Assembly (NCBI GenBank): GCA_037013495.1
Contig: CM072806.1
Span: 18,645,001 to 18,709,000 of the forward strand
Origin: Hippophae tibetana
Lineage: Eukaryota; Streptophyta; Magnoliopsida; Rosales; Elaeagnaceae
DNA length: 64,000 nt
Direction: 5' to 3'
The position numbers and the translations under genes were made by a program. Positions 32,688-46,599 of the stretch are shown piece after piece. Numbering within the stretch: the stretch's first letter is position 1; each line of letters begins with the position of its first letter. Below the pieces are notes generated by a model that searched no databases, was not told the DNA's origin, and saw nothing but the letters and a program-made list of their open reading frames with translations.

Positions 32688-35600
32688 TCAAAAGGATAGT
32701 TTTTCAAACTGCTCTTCCAATGTAGGAGATCGGTGTGTCCTTTCAACAGGACTTCCTAACATCTGATTGGCACAATGGAATCCTGGTAATGTAATAGGAG
32801 AAGTACTTGAGGTGTGTTGAATTGAGAAAGGGCTAGGTGATATCCGTTTCCTTTTGGGAAGTTTACCCCTTAACCTTACTTGGTCATATAGAGACATTGA
32901 GCATGAAGCTGCTCTTTGTTTAGTTCTGTCATCTACGCATAATAGATCATCAATCCTAGCCATTATGTTGAAGGCTAAGCTTTCCAAGACTCTTGAATAA
33001 CTTTCAAGAATTGACTGCCCCACATCCTGCAAGTTAAAGTAAATTAATTAGTTGCATAAGAACCAGACATTTTGATGTCTTTCATAATATTTATTCATCT
33101 TCATACTATCTCTGTTAAGATGCACGAATGATCTGTATTTGATCACAGAGTCATACAATCTACGAAATTACAGTTGCAAGAGAAATGTCAAAGTTGCAGC
33201 AAGATATCAGTAGAAAGTAGAAAGATATTTGAGAAAATAGTTTTTGTGTAGTCTATTTTGATCAGTATAGTTCAACAGAGGTGACGAGTTCATGTGATAT
33301 AGGACCAAGGTGTGAGAAATAGTAACTTTGAAGACATCATTATGGTCTAGTTTTGCTAGACAGTAGATTAGAGTTATCAATATGATCACTTTGCTTACTT
33401 GTATTTGCAATTCAGAGTTATCATCAAAATTTGTAACCCTGACATGTAATACTTATGATGCGAATGCATTTTTTCCTAGTAGTAAATGTATTTTAAAAAA
33501 AAAAGGACTTCTGAGGCCATACCTTGTTATGCTGAATCTTGCTCATGTCCAGTGCAGTTTGTGGGAGGCCAGGGAACCTCACCTTTAAGCTATGTAAGAG
33601 GGTCTCGGATCGGTAAGCCAGAAGCTTATATTTTTCTATGTCACCTGCAAAGCCTTTCACCTTTTCACCCCAGGATGACTTTCCAGACTTAGCATGAAGT
33701 AAATGCCGTTTCAGGTATTTCTGCCTCCAAATGTGCACAGCAGCCTCAATTCTGTTTGCTATTTCTAAGGTGGTGTACTCCGAGGAGAGATCTAAGTAAT
33801 CGATAAGGCAATCTGGGGAGAACTTTTCAGCAGTTATATAACGGTGTATGATCTCCCCCAAACAAGCTTTTCCACTCTGAAAGTTTTGGGAAGAATTCAA
33901 TACAGCATGTAAAGTGAAAGGCAAGAAATGAAACAAAATAAATTGCTAGAGCAGAAAGATACCTTGGGTAAGCTTTGAAAGTAGACATTTGGGATTTCCA
34001 TTTCAGCCAACAAACTGCTATTGATGGCCATAGCAGCCTTAAGGATCTGACTGGTGCACTCCTTGCACTGTTGCAATTTCTTCCTCGCATCTTCAGACAG
34101 ACCATTTGGGGGAACCTTAGGGAATGGAAGCCACCACTTCTCTTGCTGCCTAACTGAAGGCCTTCCAGAGGATGAAGCGACAGAAGTTGTATCAGGGTCA
34201 TCATCACAAGAAAGAATAACCCCCCGGTCAACATAGTAAAACTCAGAATCGCTAAATCCGTCAAGAATAGTAAGCAGCATTGCATCAAGTTTCTTGAGAG
34301 CTGGAAGGTTCACATATAGATCTGAACGAGGCCGAGTCACCATTACCTCAAAAGTCCCACCTCCAGGAAATTCTTGCAATGATGGTACAAGCTCAACAAT
34401 AGAATCACTTACACAGAGTAACCAGTCCATATCTCTGCACCAGGTTTCCTTCTTATGTGGTGTGAGTGGCTCCAACTTCCACAGCTGACCGAACACAGTA
34501 GCTGCCAAAGGAACCAATGTCAGTGAAACCATAAATATGCTTCAATTCCTTTGTTCTGTTTTATTTATCCTTAAATCATTGTAATTGTTATGTAATAGAG
34601 ATTGGTGATATATTTGTTAGATGTTAAACACTATCAAGAGTCTAGAATTTTATTTGTTAAATTGGTGGCTCAAAAATAATATGACAAGGCTCATCGAATA
34701 AGGACCCAAGGCATAACAACTTGGCCTCACATATACAATTCACTTTGAGGTATAAATTCTAATAGTAATGGATTATACCTATAAAGTTCTTTGACTTCAA
34801 CATATTTTGGAAGCCACTACTATTTAGCCAAGACATCCTGACATATTTACATCAAATATTTGGCCATTTGTTTGCATATATTTACAACAATGTAATGAAA
34901 CATATATTGTTTTCTATAGATCCCTCGGCATATGGTGTAGTTCGAATTCATGACTTGAAACGGGTTGTGATTTGTGAACCATGATATAACAAATATTAGC
35001 GTCATAATAATTGGAGATTTCTAACCTTCTGTGTTTTATGTTCTATTGCAGTAAGAAATCTATGTATTTGATAGGCAAAATAAATAAATGAAAGGACAAA
35101 CCCTTTACCCTAAATAAAATAAAATAAAAAAATGTTTGTACAAACCAGAGAGACTGGTTATGGCATTGGAGATTGCAAGAGCAGTACAAACTCCTTTCCC
35201 TCCACCTGACATATCTTCACCCAGTAGAAGTTTAGCAAACCTTTCCTTCATCAAATCTACTTCTGCAGGTTTCAAGAACAACAAACGGTCGTTAATTTTC
35301 AGTTTTTTGGTTCTTCATTGTGTTAGGCTTTGTTCTGATTCCATACTTCTCTACATTACCAATCAGAACCAAAAACAAGATCTAAACAGAATTGTTTTAA
35401 AGCTCAAAGTAAATAACAATTTTCTGAATTCCATTAGAATATCAACAATATAATCCAAGAAATCCACAAGAACTGTACAGAGCTTACCGGAAATTTCAGT
35501 ATCAGGACGCTCCATCATAGGCGGCGGCGGCATCTTTACATGCCTACTTCCGTAAACCGGCAACGTAACCGTCAACGGTGTCGGAAGTAACGTATTGCTG

Positions 35601-35782
35601 GAAAAATCTCGTTCATCGAGCGGCGGAGAACTCACAGATGTGAAAGCAACGCCTTCACGATCAAATTGCTGATACGAACAGCTACTTGAGCTCTCACACT
35701 CACTCACGTCCGCACTCAAACTGTAACTCCCAAACCGTTCGCTTAATACATCGAACTCTTCGTCAGACGATAAATTCTCCAT
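32688..35782 (-). CDS. ROPGEF: Rop guanine nucleotide exchange factor (PRONE domain), RopGEF1-like
   Basis: RopGEFs switch on plant Rho (ROP) GTPases at the plasma membrane by exchanging GDP for GTP. They act in polarised growth downstream of receptor kinases. Five coding exons, all GT-AG: 35488-35782, 35146-35262, 33963-34501, 33523-33876 and 32688-33026. They join in frame to 547 codons plus TGA, the usual family length. Residues 1-98 are a variable, Ser-rich N-terminus ([15 protein letters not shown]). PRONE runs from about 99 ([20 protein letters not shown]) through [15 protein letters not shown] and DKWWLP-type ([17 protein letters not shown]) to [17 protein letters not shown] near 440-460. 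The C-terminus ([14 protein letters not shown]) resembles that of RopGEF1 and is the part thought to regulate activity. I see no break. The paralogue assignment is by resemblance only. Confidence 0.95.
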
Positions 35783-36000
35783 TTAAGAAAGATCAGAAAC
35801 TTGTCAGGCTCTGTTTTAGATTATATCACAACAATACATTCTCTCTTTGTACAATTTCATCGGAGACTTTGGTCCTTCTCTATTGACTACAAAGACTGAG
35901 AAAAAAGGTAAAGCGAATAAAGCGACAAGTCGTACAGAGATTTTCTTTAGCAATCTCTCTCTCTGTCTGTCCAAGAAACCGTTGGCTTTGTGTAACACAA
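35783..36000 (-). other. Probable 5' leader and promoter-proximal region of the RopGEF gene
   Basis: Upstream of the ATG at 35780-35782 on the minus strand is a stretch with a GA-rich run (ACAGACAGAGAGAGAG, about 35955-35970), common in plant leaders and core promoters. I could not fix a transcription start or a TATA box. Confidence 0.35.
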
Positions 36001-38397
36001 TAAGGGGCCCGCAAAAAAGATAAGAGCGATTTCACTTTTAGTTAGTTGGATTATAATACCACTGTTTCACATCGAGCGTGTATCCCACGCTCATTCTGAA
36101 TGTACTATCTGGAATTGGATGTTAGTGGGGGAGTTTTATATTGTTCATTTCAGGATATAAATGTTAACACGCGCTAAGATCGAGTGGATACTAGAAGACT
36201 GAAATGCAAGATACAGATGAGTTCATTGAGCTTTTAGTTAAGAGTCTTCATTCTACCGATAAAAGTTAGGTTATTGGTATAATTTCAACGGCTATCGTTT
36301 TGTGTTTGTTGTTTCTTTTTTTTTTCTTTTTTTAATAATTAGATCACAACTCCCACACTTCATTTTCTCACTATTAATAACAATCAATAATGAGATGATT
36401 TGGAAGGGAGAGAGTTCGCATGAGAACTGAAAGACAAAAAAAAAAAAAAAAAAAAAAAACCTCCTTGCGGCCCAACCAAAATAAAATAAAATAAAAGGAA
36501 AGGCAAAGAAAGATTTTTTTTTTTTTCAAAGAGTCAGATTATCACAAAAAAATTTATAAAATTATAAAAATAATACCTTAAAATTTATAATAATAAAAAT
36601 AACAACTAATAATATTTAATTGGTTATCTTTTAACATTCTTAAATTCTACATCGTTGCCTAACTAGCAATCTCCTGCTAAAAGTTGGAAAAATCTTATTA
36701 TAACTTTTATGAAAAGTAAAACATCTTACCACCAACGTAAATTTTAAAAAAATACAAAAATTTAGAAAACAAAATTATCTAAACTAAAAATAAATTTATA
36801 AAATATCAAAACAATTAATTTTTTATATTTTTATTTAATTTATCTATTTTTAAATAGTTATAATATTTATATTAATCAATAAAATAACCAATAAATTAAA
36901 ATATTATAAAATAAATAATTAAAATTTATAACACAATTATTTAATTATATTAATTATTATAAATAAATAGATTAAAATTCACATTATAAAAAAAATCATT
37001 AATATTTATAATATTTAATCAATTTCTTTAAACATTTTATCAATATATATAATATCTAAGATATTTTGACCGAAAATATTTAATATTTAACGTAAATTTT
37101 AAAAAAAAATACAAAAACTAAGAAAACAAAATTATCTAAACTAAAAATAAATTTATAAAATATCAAAACAATTAATTTTTTATTTAATTTATCTATTTTT
37201 AAATAGTTATAATATTTATATTAATCAATAAAATAACCAATAAATTAAAATATTATAAAATAAATAATTAAAATTTATAACACAATTATTTAATTATATT
37301 AATTATTATAAATAAATAGATTAAAATTCACATTACAAAAAAATTCATTAATATTTATAATATTTAATCAACTTCTTTAAACATTTTATCAATATATATA
37401 ATATCTAAGATATTTTGACCGAAAATATTTAATATTTAACGTAAATTTTAAAAAAAATACAAAAACTAAGAAAACAAAATTATCTAAACTACAAATAAAT
37501 TTATAAAATATCAAAACAATTAATTTTTTATTTAATTTATCTATTTTTAAATAGTTATAATATTTATATTAATCAATAAAATAACCAATAAATTAAAATA
37601 TTATAAAATAAATAATTAAAATTTATAACAATTATTTAATTATATTAATTATTATAAATAAATAGATTAAAATACACAATATAAAAAAAATCGTTAATAT
37701 TTATAATATTTAATCAATTTCTTTAAACATTTTAACAATATATATAATATCTAAGATATTTTGACCAAAAATATTTAATATTTAAACAATATCTGGACAA
37801 TAATTTGTAAACATTCTTAACAATTTCGTAACAATTTAAAAAATATATATAAATATCACATCTCGATGTGCAAAATAACATTTCATGACAATGTCAACGA
37901 TATAGTAACATTTTCATTTTTGTCCTGCTTGCAAAATTGGAGACATTGACTACTGCTTGCAGAATTAGAAAAACCATAGTAAGTCCACAATTGAAACAAA
38001 ACAAACAAGCAAAAATCAAAAACACAATCAAACTCAAAAACCTCGAAGAAAAAGATCAGACAATGTCAGAACCTTGCACCTGCAAAAATAGACATTAGAC
38101 AATTATGCAATCCTAGTACCCAAAACCTAAATCATAACATCCAAATAAATTGAAAAAAGAAAAACGCTCATTAAAAAACTAACAAAGCATCAGTCTCAAC
38201 TAGAGAATGTGGACTACAGAGGATATCCAAACCAGTAAGCCAAGAGTGGCAGTGAAATAAACAAAAATTTCCTTGGTTTAGTAGCTAAACATTCTCCAAC
38301 CCAGTTCTCCAAAATGCAAATCACCTCAAATACATTCCCACAAGAAACGCGGCCTTACATGGGATTTTCTTCCTTGCAATAAAATCTAGGAAAACTT
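36001..38397. other. Spacer between RopGEF and CCT2
   Basis: AT-rich, without genes. It holds a run of 24 A at 36436-36459, a three-copy ~350-bp tandem repeat (36735-37785), and in 38000-38397 the probable 3' untranslated region of CCT2. Confidence 0.7.
36735..37785. repeat. Three-copy ~350-bp AT-rich tandem repeat
   Basis: Units start at 36735, 37090 and 37439, each with ACGTAAATTTTAAAAAAA, and end with GACCGAAAATATTTAATATTT (the last with GACCAAAAA). Periods are 355, 349 and about 347 bp. Differences are few: short indels and single bases, including one ATATTTTT segment present only in unit 1. Satellite-like, but only three units. Confidence 0.93.
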
Positions 38398-41300
38398 CTA
38401 CATTCTATCCTCTCTCCTTCGTGGTGCACAAGTGATGATTTCATCAACTCTAAGGATCATCTCAGCAGCTTCTGTTGCAGAGAGCAATATGGCCTGCTTA
38501 ACCTTGAATGACTCAGAAATCCCCAGTTCGTTCATGTCTCCAACCTATAAAAGTTAGAAAAGCCAAAGGCAAAAATATTACAGCTACAAATAAAGTACAA
38601 AGGGTAAAGAGCAGTCAAGCACAGCTCCATACATCATGCTTTCTCAAAGGTTGTCTAGTAACTTACAGATCCAGTGATAACGTCAATCCCAACATTGCAT
38701 CCTTCTTTATGATGCTCTGCACGAAGTTGCGCTATCAATTCAGCACTGTCCAAACCAGCATTATCAGCAATAATAGTTGGAATTGCCAAGAGTGCCTTTG
38801 AGAAAGCCTCAATTGCATGAGACTTCTTCCCAGGAGTCTTCTTGGCCAGTTCATCCACTTCCTTTGCCATAATCATCTCAGGCCATCCACCTCCAAGCAA
38901 AACTCTGCTGTCATTGACTGTCTGAGACAGCACACACAAAGCATCATGGAGAGACCTTTCAGCTTCGTCAAGCACATGATGACTGCCCAAAAAATATGAG
39001 TCATGAGATGACATGTTGCTCACAACCATAAAAGTAAATTTAGGAATGATACTGGCAACCAAACAAATGTGTCTGCACAATCAATGAACATATAAACAAA
39101 CACCTAAGAATAGTATAATCCACATAAACATGTGCATTATTTAGTCAACGAGGCAAATGACACTATGACAACAATATACAATTCCACCTACAGCAATACT
39201 ACATTGCAACAAAATAGGTATATATATGAACTAGAACCAAAATTCTGTTAACTTCACAGCAAACTGATTAGTTGATACAGGGTCAATCATCAAATTTAGT
39301 ATATGATGGCTTAGCTTTCTCGAGAGGAAAAAGTGACACCAAGGAGAACAACTGAGAAAACCAGTCATATCAACGAAAAAGGAGATGAAAAGTTAGGGAG
39401 CCTCTCAAGTACCAAAAGAAGCAGGTATGAACCAACAAAAAGGCACTCCGGTATATGCAGAAGCCATTCACTAAGACACAACATCCCAACACATACGCGG
39501 TACTTAATATGAAATAAGCAATTAATTTTGAAAGACATACCTGGCACCTCTTAAAACTATTGTACATGCCTGACCCATTTCAACACCAGAAAAATGGATC
39601 AACTTATCTTCCCCAATCATGATCTCTTCAATGAGCTTGCAGTGCCCAACTTTAACTGACTCAGGATTATCAAAGGTTGATGCAATTTCACCGCCAGTTA
39701 CTAAAGCCAAACGCTCAATGCCATCAAAATCTGCGTGCTCAATTGCAAGTATTCCAGCATCAGCAAATAGTTCCTCTGGGAAATTGTAAATCAATTGTCT
39801 GTTGACAAAGCAGTTGATTCCATGAGCTATAATCTTCTGCACTTTTTCTCTCATTTTTTCTTTCTCAGCCCCTTCAATTTCTGCAACCTTAGACATTGAA
39901 TTAACACGTACACGTGCCCCATAAATCTTCACTTTGTCTGTATCCATTGCAGTATTTGCCACCAAAATTTTTGCATTTTCTATCCGCTTAGGCTGTCCAA
40001 TGCCTATTTTCTTGTCAAGAATAAATCTGAACAAGAAAAATAGATTACATCACTTTATGACCAAACTACAAATTAAAAGAATAGTAGACCCATCAATCGT
40101 AAAGCATTGTTGACGGGCTAATTTTCAGCAAAACCACTTTACAATCACTCATCACTCAGACGTACTTTTTGCAGAACTTAACTTCAAATAAAACTATAAC
40201 ATACGCCAAAATTCAGCCCCAAAGAATCCAATTAAGACTACAAGAAAGTTATTGGGTTCAAACCTCGGTACTGCATATTGCAAGAGGGATTTCTCCACTG
40301 AGAAAACCCATGAGAAAGTTATAGTTCATGAAGAGACAAAATGACCCCCAAAAAAAACCTTACCCTTCATCCAAGAAAGAATCCTTCAAGGACCCTCCAG
40401 GCTTCTTTATGATTTGAATAGACTCCAAGTTTGTGCTCCCCTGCCATTAACAACAGTTTTGTCAAACAATATGAATATAAGAATTACTGTTGAAAAATAA
40501 TATATTTTAATTATATAACATTTTTCAAAAAGACATGTAAAATATGCACATGTAGAACAAGGCTGAGCTGCCTGCAAGGAGTATGTCAACTAAGTCCTGC
40601 ATTTCAAACATTATATAAATAGCATATAAATTTAATAGATAAGGAACGAAATGTAGGGCTAACCCCTCACTTAAGCTGCAGAAACTAGAGCAGCAAAGCA
40701 GCCAAGGAGTCCCCAACATGAAATTTGCTAACCTACACCCATCACACTATCATGTGCAACGATTTGTGCGGAACCTCCTCCTTGGAATACAATAAATCAA
40801 CTAATTAAACTAATGTTTCTATAATCAATTTGATCCCCCGATTGAATCAAGGTCAAACACCTATGAAAAGATCGCTTAGATGTAAGAAAGAGTCGTTTGG
40901 ATTTATCCATGGTTTGTTTATTCCTTATCAATAAAACCTTAATCCTATTTCAATCGTATAACAAATTATTTAGATTTAAAAAAATTTCAAATTTATAATA
41001 ATATTAAATTTTAATTTATTTATATAAAAAAATATGTATGTAATAAATAGATAAAAATTAGTGATAGTGAAAAAAAAAGGAAATTTTATGGGTAAATAGA
41101 AATTCTTCAATGAAGTTATATTTTATATAAAATAAATATAGAAATAGGAAATCAACACAGAAATAAAAAATGAACGTGATATATATTTAGCCACCCCATC
41201 TCTTAAAGGGAATGAGCTTGGCCTGGGGCTTCTTTTTTTCCTTTTTTCCAGGCTGCTTCTTTTCTTTTCTCTTTTTTACAACAATTACACTAATTATTCG

Positions 41301-44222
41301 CAAAGTAACAAGCAAAATATATGTAGGGCCAACTCCTCACTTTAGCTTCAAAAACTACTACAGTAAAGTGGCCAGGGAGCCTCCAGCAAGTTGTTAATCT
41401 GTCCCACCACACTATTGTGTGCCACATTACATGTGAAACTTATCTCCGTGGAATAACACGCCATCCCATCCTTTAAGGGGAAAGCACTCCCCCTGGGACA
41501 CATCTTATATTTCTGGATTATATTAATCAAGTAATCAACCATATGTATTATTTTGAATTAAAGCTCGAAATCAGAAATATACAAAAAGGAACAACCACTG
41601 GCCACATAATTGAACAAAATATGAGATAATTTTTACCTACACATTTGACTAAAATGCCTTTAAATGCTAAAATGTCAAGTACTACAAATTACCTTAAGCC
41701 TCAGTACAGCATCAACAGCAAGTTTGGCAAAATGTTCCTTATCCTGTGAAAGAATTTTGGAGCTCAAAGTAGTCATGCCAATCTTCATCAAGTCCGATTT
41801 AAATTTCTCTGCACAATATGATGTTACACGAATGAGGCACAAAGACCATGTAAAATATACAAAGCACAAGGAATCCACTGCAATAGCCCCAACTCTAGAA
41901 ACAAACTTCCACATAAGTAGTCCTATGTATAAAAATCCCCTTGCAAAAATATTCATAGGTTATGAAAAGAGGTTCACTCAATGAATTTCACAAAAACCCC
42001 AAATACATAGTTGGCAAAAAGATAGAGACAGCAAAAGAAAGAAAACTGATACATTTTAACCTGAATCAGCACCATTATCAGTGACCTTCTGAAGCAGAGC
42101 ATTATGAGCACATGCAGAAGCCATCCGGAAACCTAAAAAATAAACCACAAATGGAAAATATGATGCATCATACAGTTCACATATAGTACATACTAATAGC
42201 ATTACCTATGTAAGTCCTAGGCAAAACCCATTGAACTACAGGATGATGCAACTCCAAGATGGGACACTTAGCAGTACATTATGTGGCCATCAAGTTGTCA
42301 AGTGAGTTGAGCTAGCTCAGCTTGCTTAGATTCTGCTCACCTTAGGCGAGCTATAACTTAACTTAGCTAACTTTTAAATGAGTTAGGTTAAACACTAACG
42401 AGCTACCTCATTTACTCTTCAAAAATTAAAAACACAAAAATTATAATTAAAAAAATTATTATTTTATTTATAAATAAAAATGTTAGTATAAATATTACAT
42501 TTTTATTATATTTTTAATAAAAGTAATATATTTTAATTGCAATATTTTATAATGACATTAATTTAATTATTAAAATGCTATCATTAACAAAGGCATTATA
42601 TTATATGAGTTTGCAAGCAGCTCGTAAGCTAGGAGAGCTAGTTCATTTGAATTCACGAGTTAAATGAGTTGGAATTTTCCAGCTCATAGAATCAACCTTA
42701 AATTAAATGAGCTATTCATTTAACACCACGATGTGGTCCCCAAAATCAGCCATCACTTCTCACCACACCCTAAATCTTACAGTGACATAGTAAGATTAGA
42801 AGTTCCAAGTTTTTTATATAAGAATTAGATGTTCCAGTTAGCTTGATGGAAAATAAGGATGGATGGCATGGTAGGACTACCTTGCCTATTGTGATGTAAC
42901 ATGTACAATTAATTAATTCAGCTTCCAGCACTTTATACCATCCAATATGAGAAAAAAGCTTAAAATGTATCACTAATAAAAATGAGTGAACAACTTAAAA
43001 ACTCCAGTAGAATGTTTTGGCAAAGAAAACAAAGATAAATGAAGACACTAACACAAAAAGATAAAATCGAATGCAAAATATTTCAAAAATTTATCAAAGC
43101 TACCAAAAAGAGGGTGCAATATACCAACAATAAACAAGACAAACCTGCTATAATAGTCATTGGATGAATCTTAGCATTCACGAGCTTCTCTGCCTCTTTC
43201 AATAGTTCTCCAGCCAAAACAACAACAGAAGTTGTCCCATCACCAACTTCATCATCTTGAACTTTTGAAATCTCTGTCCCTTACATTAAGGATGACTATA
43301 GTAATAATAGCAATGCCTATATGGCCAGATTCGTATCAAGGACACATATAAAGCACTCAATTAACTACCATAAGAGAACATAGATATTCAATACGTCATG
43401 GCAAATTTACTGATCACTAAGAGAAATTCAATAACATTTTACAAGTATAGGCATATCCGCAATAAATAAAAACACAATAAACAATTGTAAGGATACCAAC
43501 GAGCACTTTAGCCGCAGGATTGTCTATGTGAAGTGATTTTAGAATGGTGGCACCATCATTTGTAACATTAACTTCCCGGCCTCTTCCAGTTGATTGTAGA
43601 ATTTTATCCTGTATATTATATTATATAGATAACAATAAACCAAACAGATAATCTCCTGATTTTATGCACTCTCTAAACCAAATATGACACCCAAAAAACA
43701 GCAAACGCACCATGCCCTTAGGCCCTAACGTTGTCTTGACCAAGTCAGCAATTGCCATTGCACCAACAAAAGATGCCTGAATCAGTTAACAATAAATAAC
43801 AAAGAAATAAATTAGGGGCCACATCACTTCAAAGTCATCTTAATCATAATGTTACTGAATAAATCAGCAAAAGATTATATCAACTATCAGCATATGCAAA
43901 CAACTAGATAAAACCACAACTTCAAATTATGTCTCTCAAGTACAGGAGAAATGTTTCAAGCATTTGTCACTAAAAGTTTAGAACCAAGATTAAGAAATAA
44001 TTTTACCCCAAAACAAAAAAAAAACAAAAGATTTTTCCTTTACAACATGATAAATATGCCTAACAGTAATATTTCTCACCATTCTAGCACGCTCCCCTTT
44101 CTCTTCGCTGGCTTCATCTTTGAAAATTTTGTCAACCTAGCACAATACAGTTTAAATCATTAGAAAAATACGACATTAAAAACAGAACTAACTGAGACAT
44201 GGAATAAAAAGCATACCGTCAT
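38398..44222 (-). CDS. CCT2: T-complex protein 1 subunit beta (CCT2), cytosolic chaperonin
   Basis: One of eight subunits of the TRiC/CCT ring, which folds actin, tubulin and other cytosolic proteins using ATP. Eleven coding exons: 44217-44222, 44080-44136, 43711-43776, 43497-43608, 43145-43273, 42061-42132, 41693-41808, 40364-40440, 39541-40026, 38667-38982 and 38398-38544. They join in frame to 527 codons plus TAG, the length of plant CCT2. Group II chaperonin ATP-site motifs are intact: [12 protein letters not shown] (about 35-46), TNDGATILK, and [21 protein letters not shown] (about 85-105). It ends [16 protein letters not shown]. The first coding exon holds only ATG ACG before GTATGC; this start is chosen because no other in-frame ATG precedes [12 protein letters not shown]. 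Apparently functional. Confidence 0.95.
40644..41500. repeat. Diverged direct repeats in CCT2 intron 7
   Basis: About 140 bp at 40644-40790 (GTAGGGCTAACCCCTCACTT start) reappears at about 41315-41455 (GTAGGGCCAACTCCTCACTT) with many substitutions. A second short pair is at 41193-41235 and 41455-41495 (CCATCYYWTTAARGGGRA). Between the copies lies AT-rich sequence (40800-41190). The origin is unknown; a transposon-derived unit duplicated in place is likely. Confidence 0.6.
42296..42725. repeat. Possible transposon-derived insert in CCT2 intron 5
   Basis: A block rich in GAGCT/AGCTC words (GAGTTGAGCTAGCTCAGC at its left; GAGAGCTAGTTCATTTGAA and AAATGAGCTATTCATTTAAC at its right) encloses an AT-rich core at 42430-42600. 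This word usage differs from the rest of the intron. No clear terminal repeat or target duplication was found. Confidence 0.35.
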
Positions 44223-46599
44223 TGAATAGAAATGAAAGTGAGCTTAACTGAGACCTGGAATAAAAAGCTAACTAGTAAGCACAGATATCTTCAGCAAAAA
44301 AAAAAATCATAGATATAATACTGACAACAATAAAAGAAAAAAACGAAGAGAAAAAAAAAATTGGGGATGGAAGAGACGATCTCTCAACTACTTGTTTTTC
44401 ATTGTTCATTTCACCCAAATACACAAAGAAAAGCTAAGAAAAAACCCTAGAAAACGAGAAGCTAGAAAACCCTAGCGATGAGAAAGCCATTACCTGATCT
44501 TGGAGGTACGAACTGAGATGAGTGAAAAGAGAACAACTTAGATCCTCGCCCAAAAGTAATTTCGGCGTTCAAATGAGGGAATGCTTTTCAGTCGACTTCA
44601 AATCTTCAAGCTAGTAACCTTATGGATGAAGTATTTAGTGTAGCGCTCATTCATCATTTGCGATAGACTTCCGTATTTAGTATCCACAGGATGGATTGAC
44701 TTTAACGTTATGGTGGAGCAAGATCTTGACTCCCTTACGCTTACCGTTGGATCTACGAAGATTGGTGAGCCAGAGAGGGTGCATACTAGATAAGTTATTA
44801 GCCGCGAAGTATAATGCTAATTAGGTTCTACCTGTATGTGGGAGGAGCCAATTTAGGCGAAGTCTCTCGAAGAACAAGATCTGGTGACTTCTCGTCCGGC
44901 CCACCAAGCCCAATGTAAATTTATGTGGTTACACTTTTTTATATATATATTCAATTTATAACACTTGAATATATAAATAAAATATAGAATATTTATTGAA
45001 AAAATTAGTATGTAGGATAATTTTCTTAAAATTTTATTATATATGTTTTTGAAGTCATTTCTATTTATTTTAGCTTTTAAAATATAAGAAAATAAAAAAA
45101 TTACAAAGTTCAAAAATATATGAAAATTAAAAAACTTATCTATTAACGTTCTAAAGTTAAAAGAATAGAATAATATGATAATATTAAAATAAAAAACGAA
45201 AAAAAATATGATTTTATATTATTTTTATTATTGTTTTATATTAAATACAATGTTGTAGGTCTTATTTATACCACTTCCAAAATATAATATAAATCTCAAA
45301 ATACAAGATAGAATAGAGATTTAATATTTATTTTAATACAATTTTATGATACGATGAAATCAAATCTCTATTTAAAATATCAAATAAAACTAATAATAAT
45401 AAGATATGTATTGTTTAAGTTATATAAGTTAGTATTTAACTCCATATCATAATAATAAATACGTTGTTAAAATGAAGGTGTTAGTGAACATGTCTTTTTT
45501 ATTTTCCCTTCTCTTTATTGATAGTTCAAATGTCATTAAAAATGATCTTTTTAGGTGTTCTTTCGTAATAGGTCACAGAATTATTTTATTTTTATTGAAT
45601 TGTGGTATCAACGTAAAAAGCTTTGAGTTTATAGAAATTTTGACATTTTATGGGTCAAAGTTGTATTTGTCATTTTGTAGTACATGTGTTTTTATGGTTT
45701 GGCTCTTATAAGAATATGTGCTCGAAGTACTAAGATCATATCTGCTTGTTTTTTCTTACTTATTTGTATTTGTTATAAAATCTCAACTATACATTTTACA
45801 TCAAATGCATACGGTGATTTCAAGCTATTAATATAAAATAATATTTTAACCCTTAAATTAAAAATGTATAATTTAGATTTAACCAATAAAAGAGAACAAA
45901 TAGAAGATCATGTTTCGTGCCTGAAATGTTTAATTATACTAGTTATGAATAGGTAAGTTATACTAGTGTTTTCATAAATGCACCATAAACGTGCTTTAAA
46001 GGGTGTGTCAATGCAAAATGCAACCAAAATACTTTGAAGCATTAATTTTGAAGTATTGATCTTGATATGTGTACGTGTGATAAGAAAACAATAATTGGAC
46101 GTACATAAGGCACATCTTTTTACAATTTGTATATATTATTTTCTCTAATTGAACTACGATTAAAACTTATTAATTTGTCTTATATTGTATTTATATTTTA
46201 AATCTACGATTCTCAAGTTTCATTAACATAAAATGATTAGTCAATAAGCTAAGGTTAAATGACATAAAGCTCATGCGTGCATATTAAATGTTTAAAATGT
46301 AAATTCTATTTATGAGTAATATAACTAGGTAAAAATAATAATAACATATAATGATTAAATCATTATGGACTTTAAAAAATTTAGTTAATATATCAAAATA
46401 CATTTATCACAGCTGAGGCATGCACCAATCTATATGTCACAATTTAATTAATCCTCTATTAGTAAAATATCCCAGAATTACTTTATCATTGTGCATTCTC
46501 AACTTTATATTTCTTCAATAGTTGACATTTTATTTTATTCATATGACACTACTTTTAACATACTCATTAATTTGATTGTAATAGATTGTATATTTTCTT

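Noticed and set aside
33382..34488. Several plus-strand frames within the RopGEF gene
   Set aside because: They are antisense to coding exons 3 and 4, whose minus-strand protein is a clear PRONE domain.
40255..40275. B-box-like GGGTTCAAACCTC in a CCT2 intron
   Set aside because: No A box at the right distance, no A-rich tail, and no tRNA fold; likely chance.
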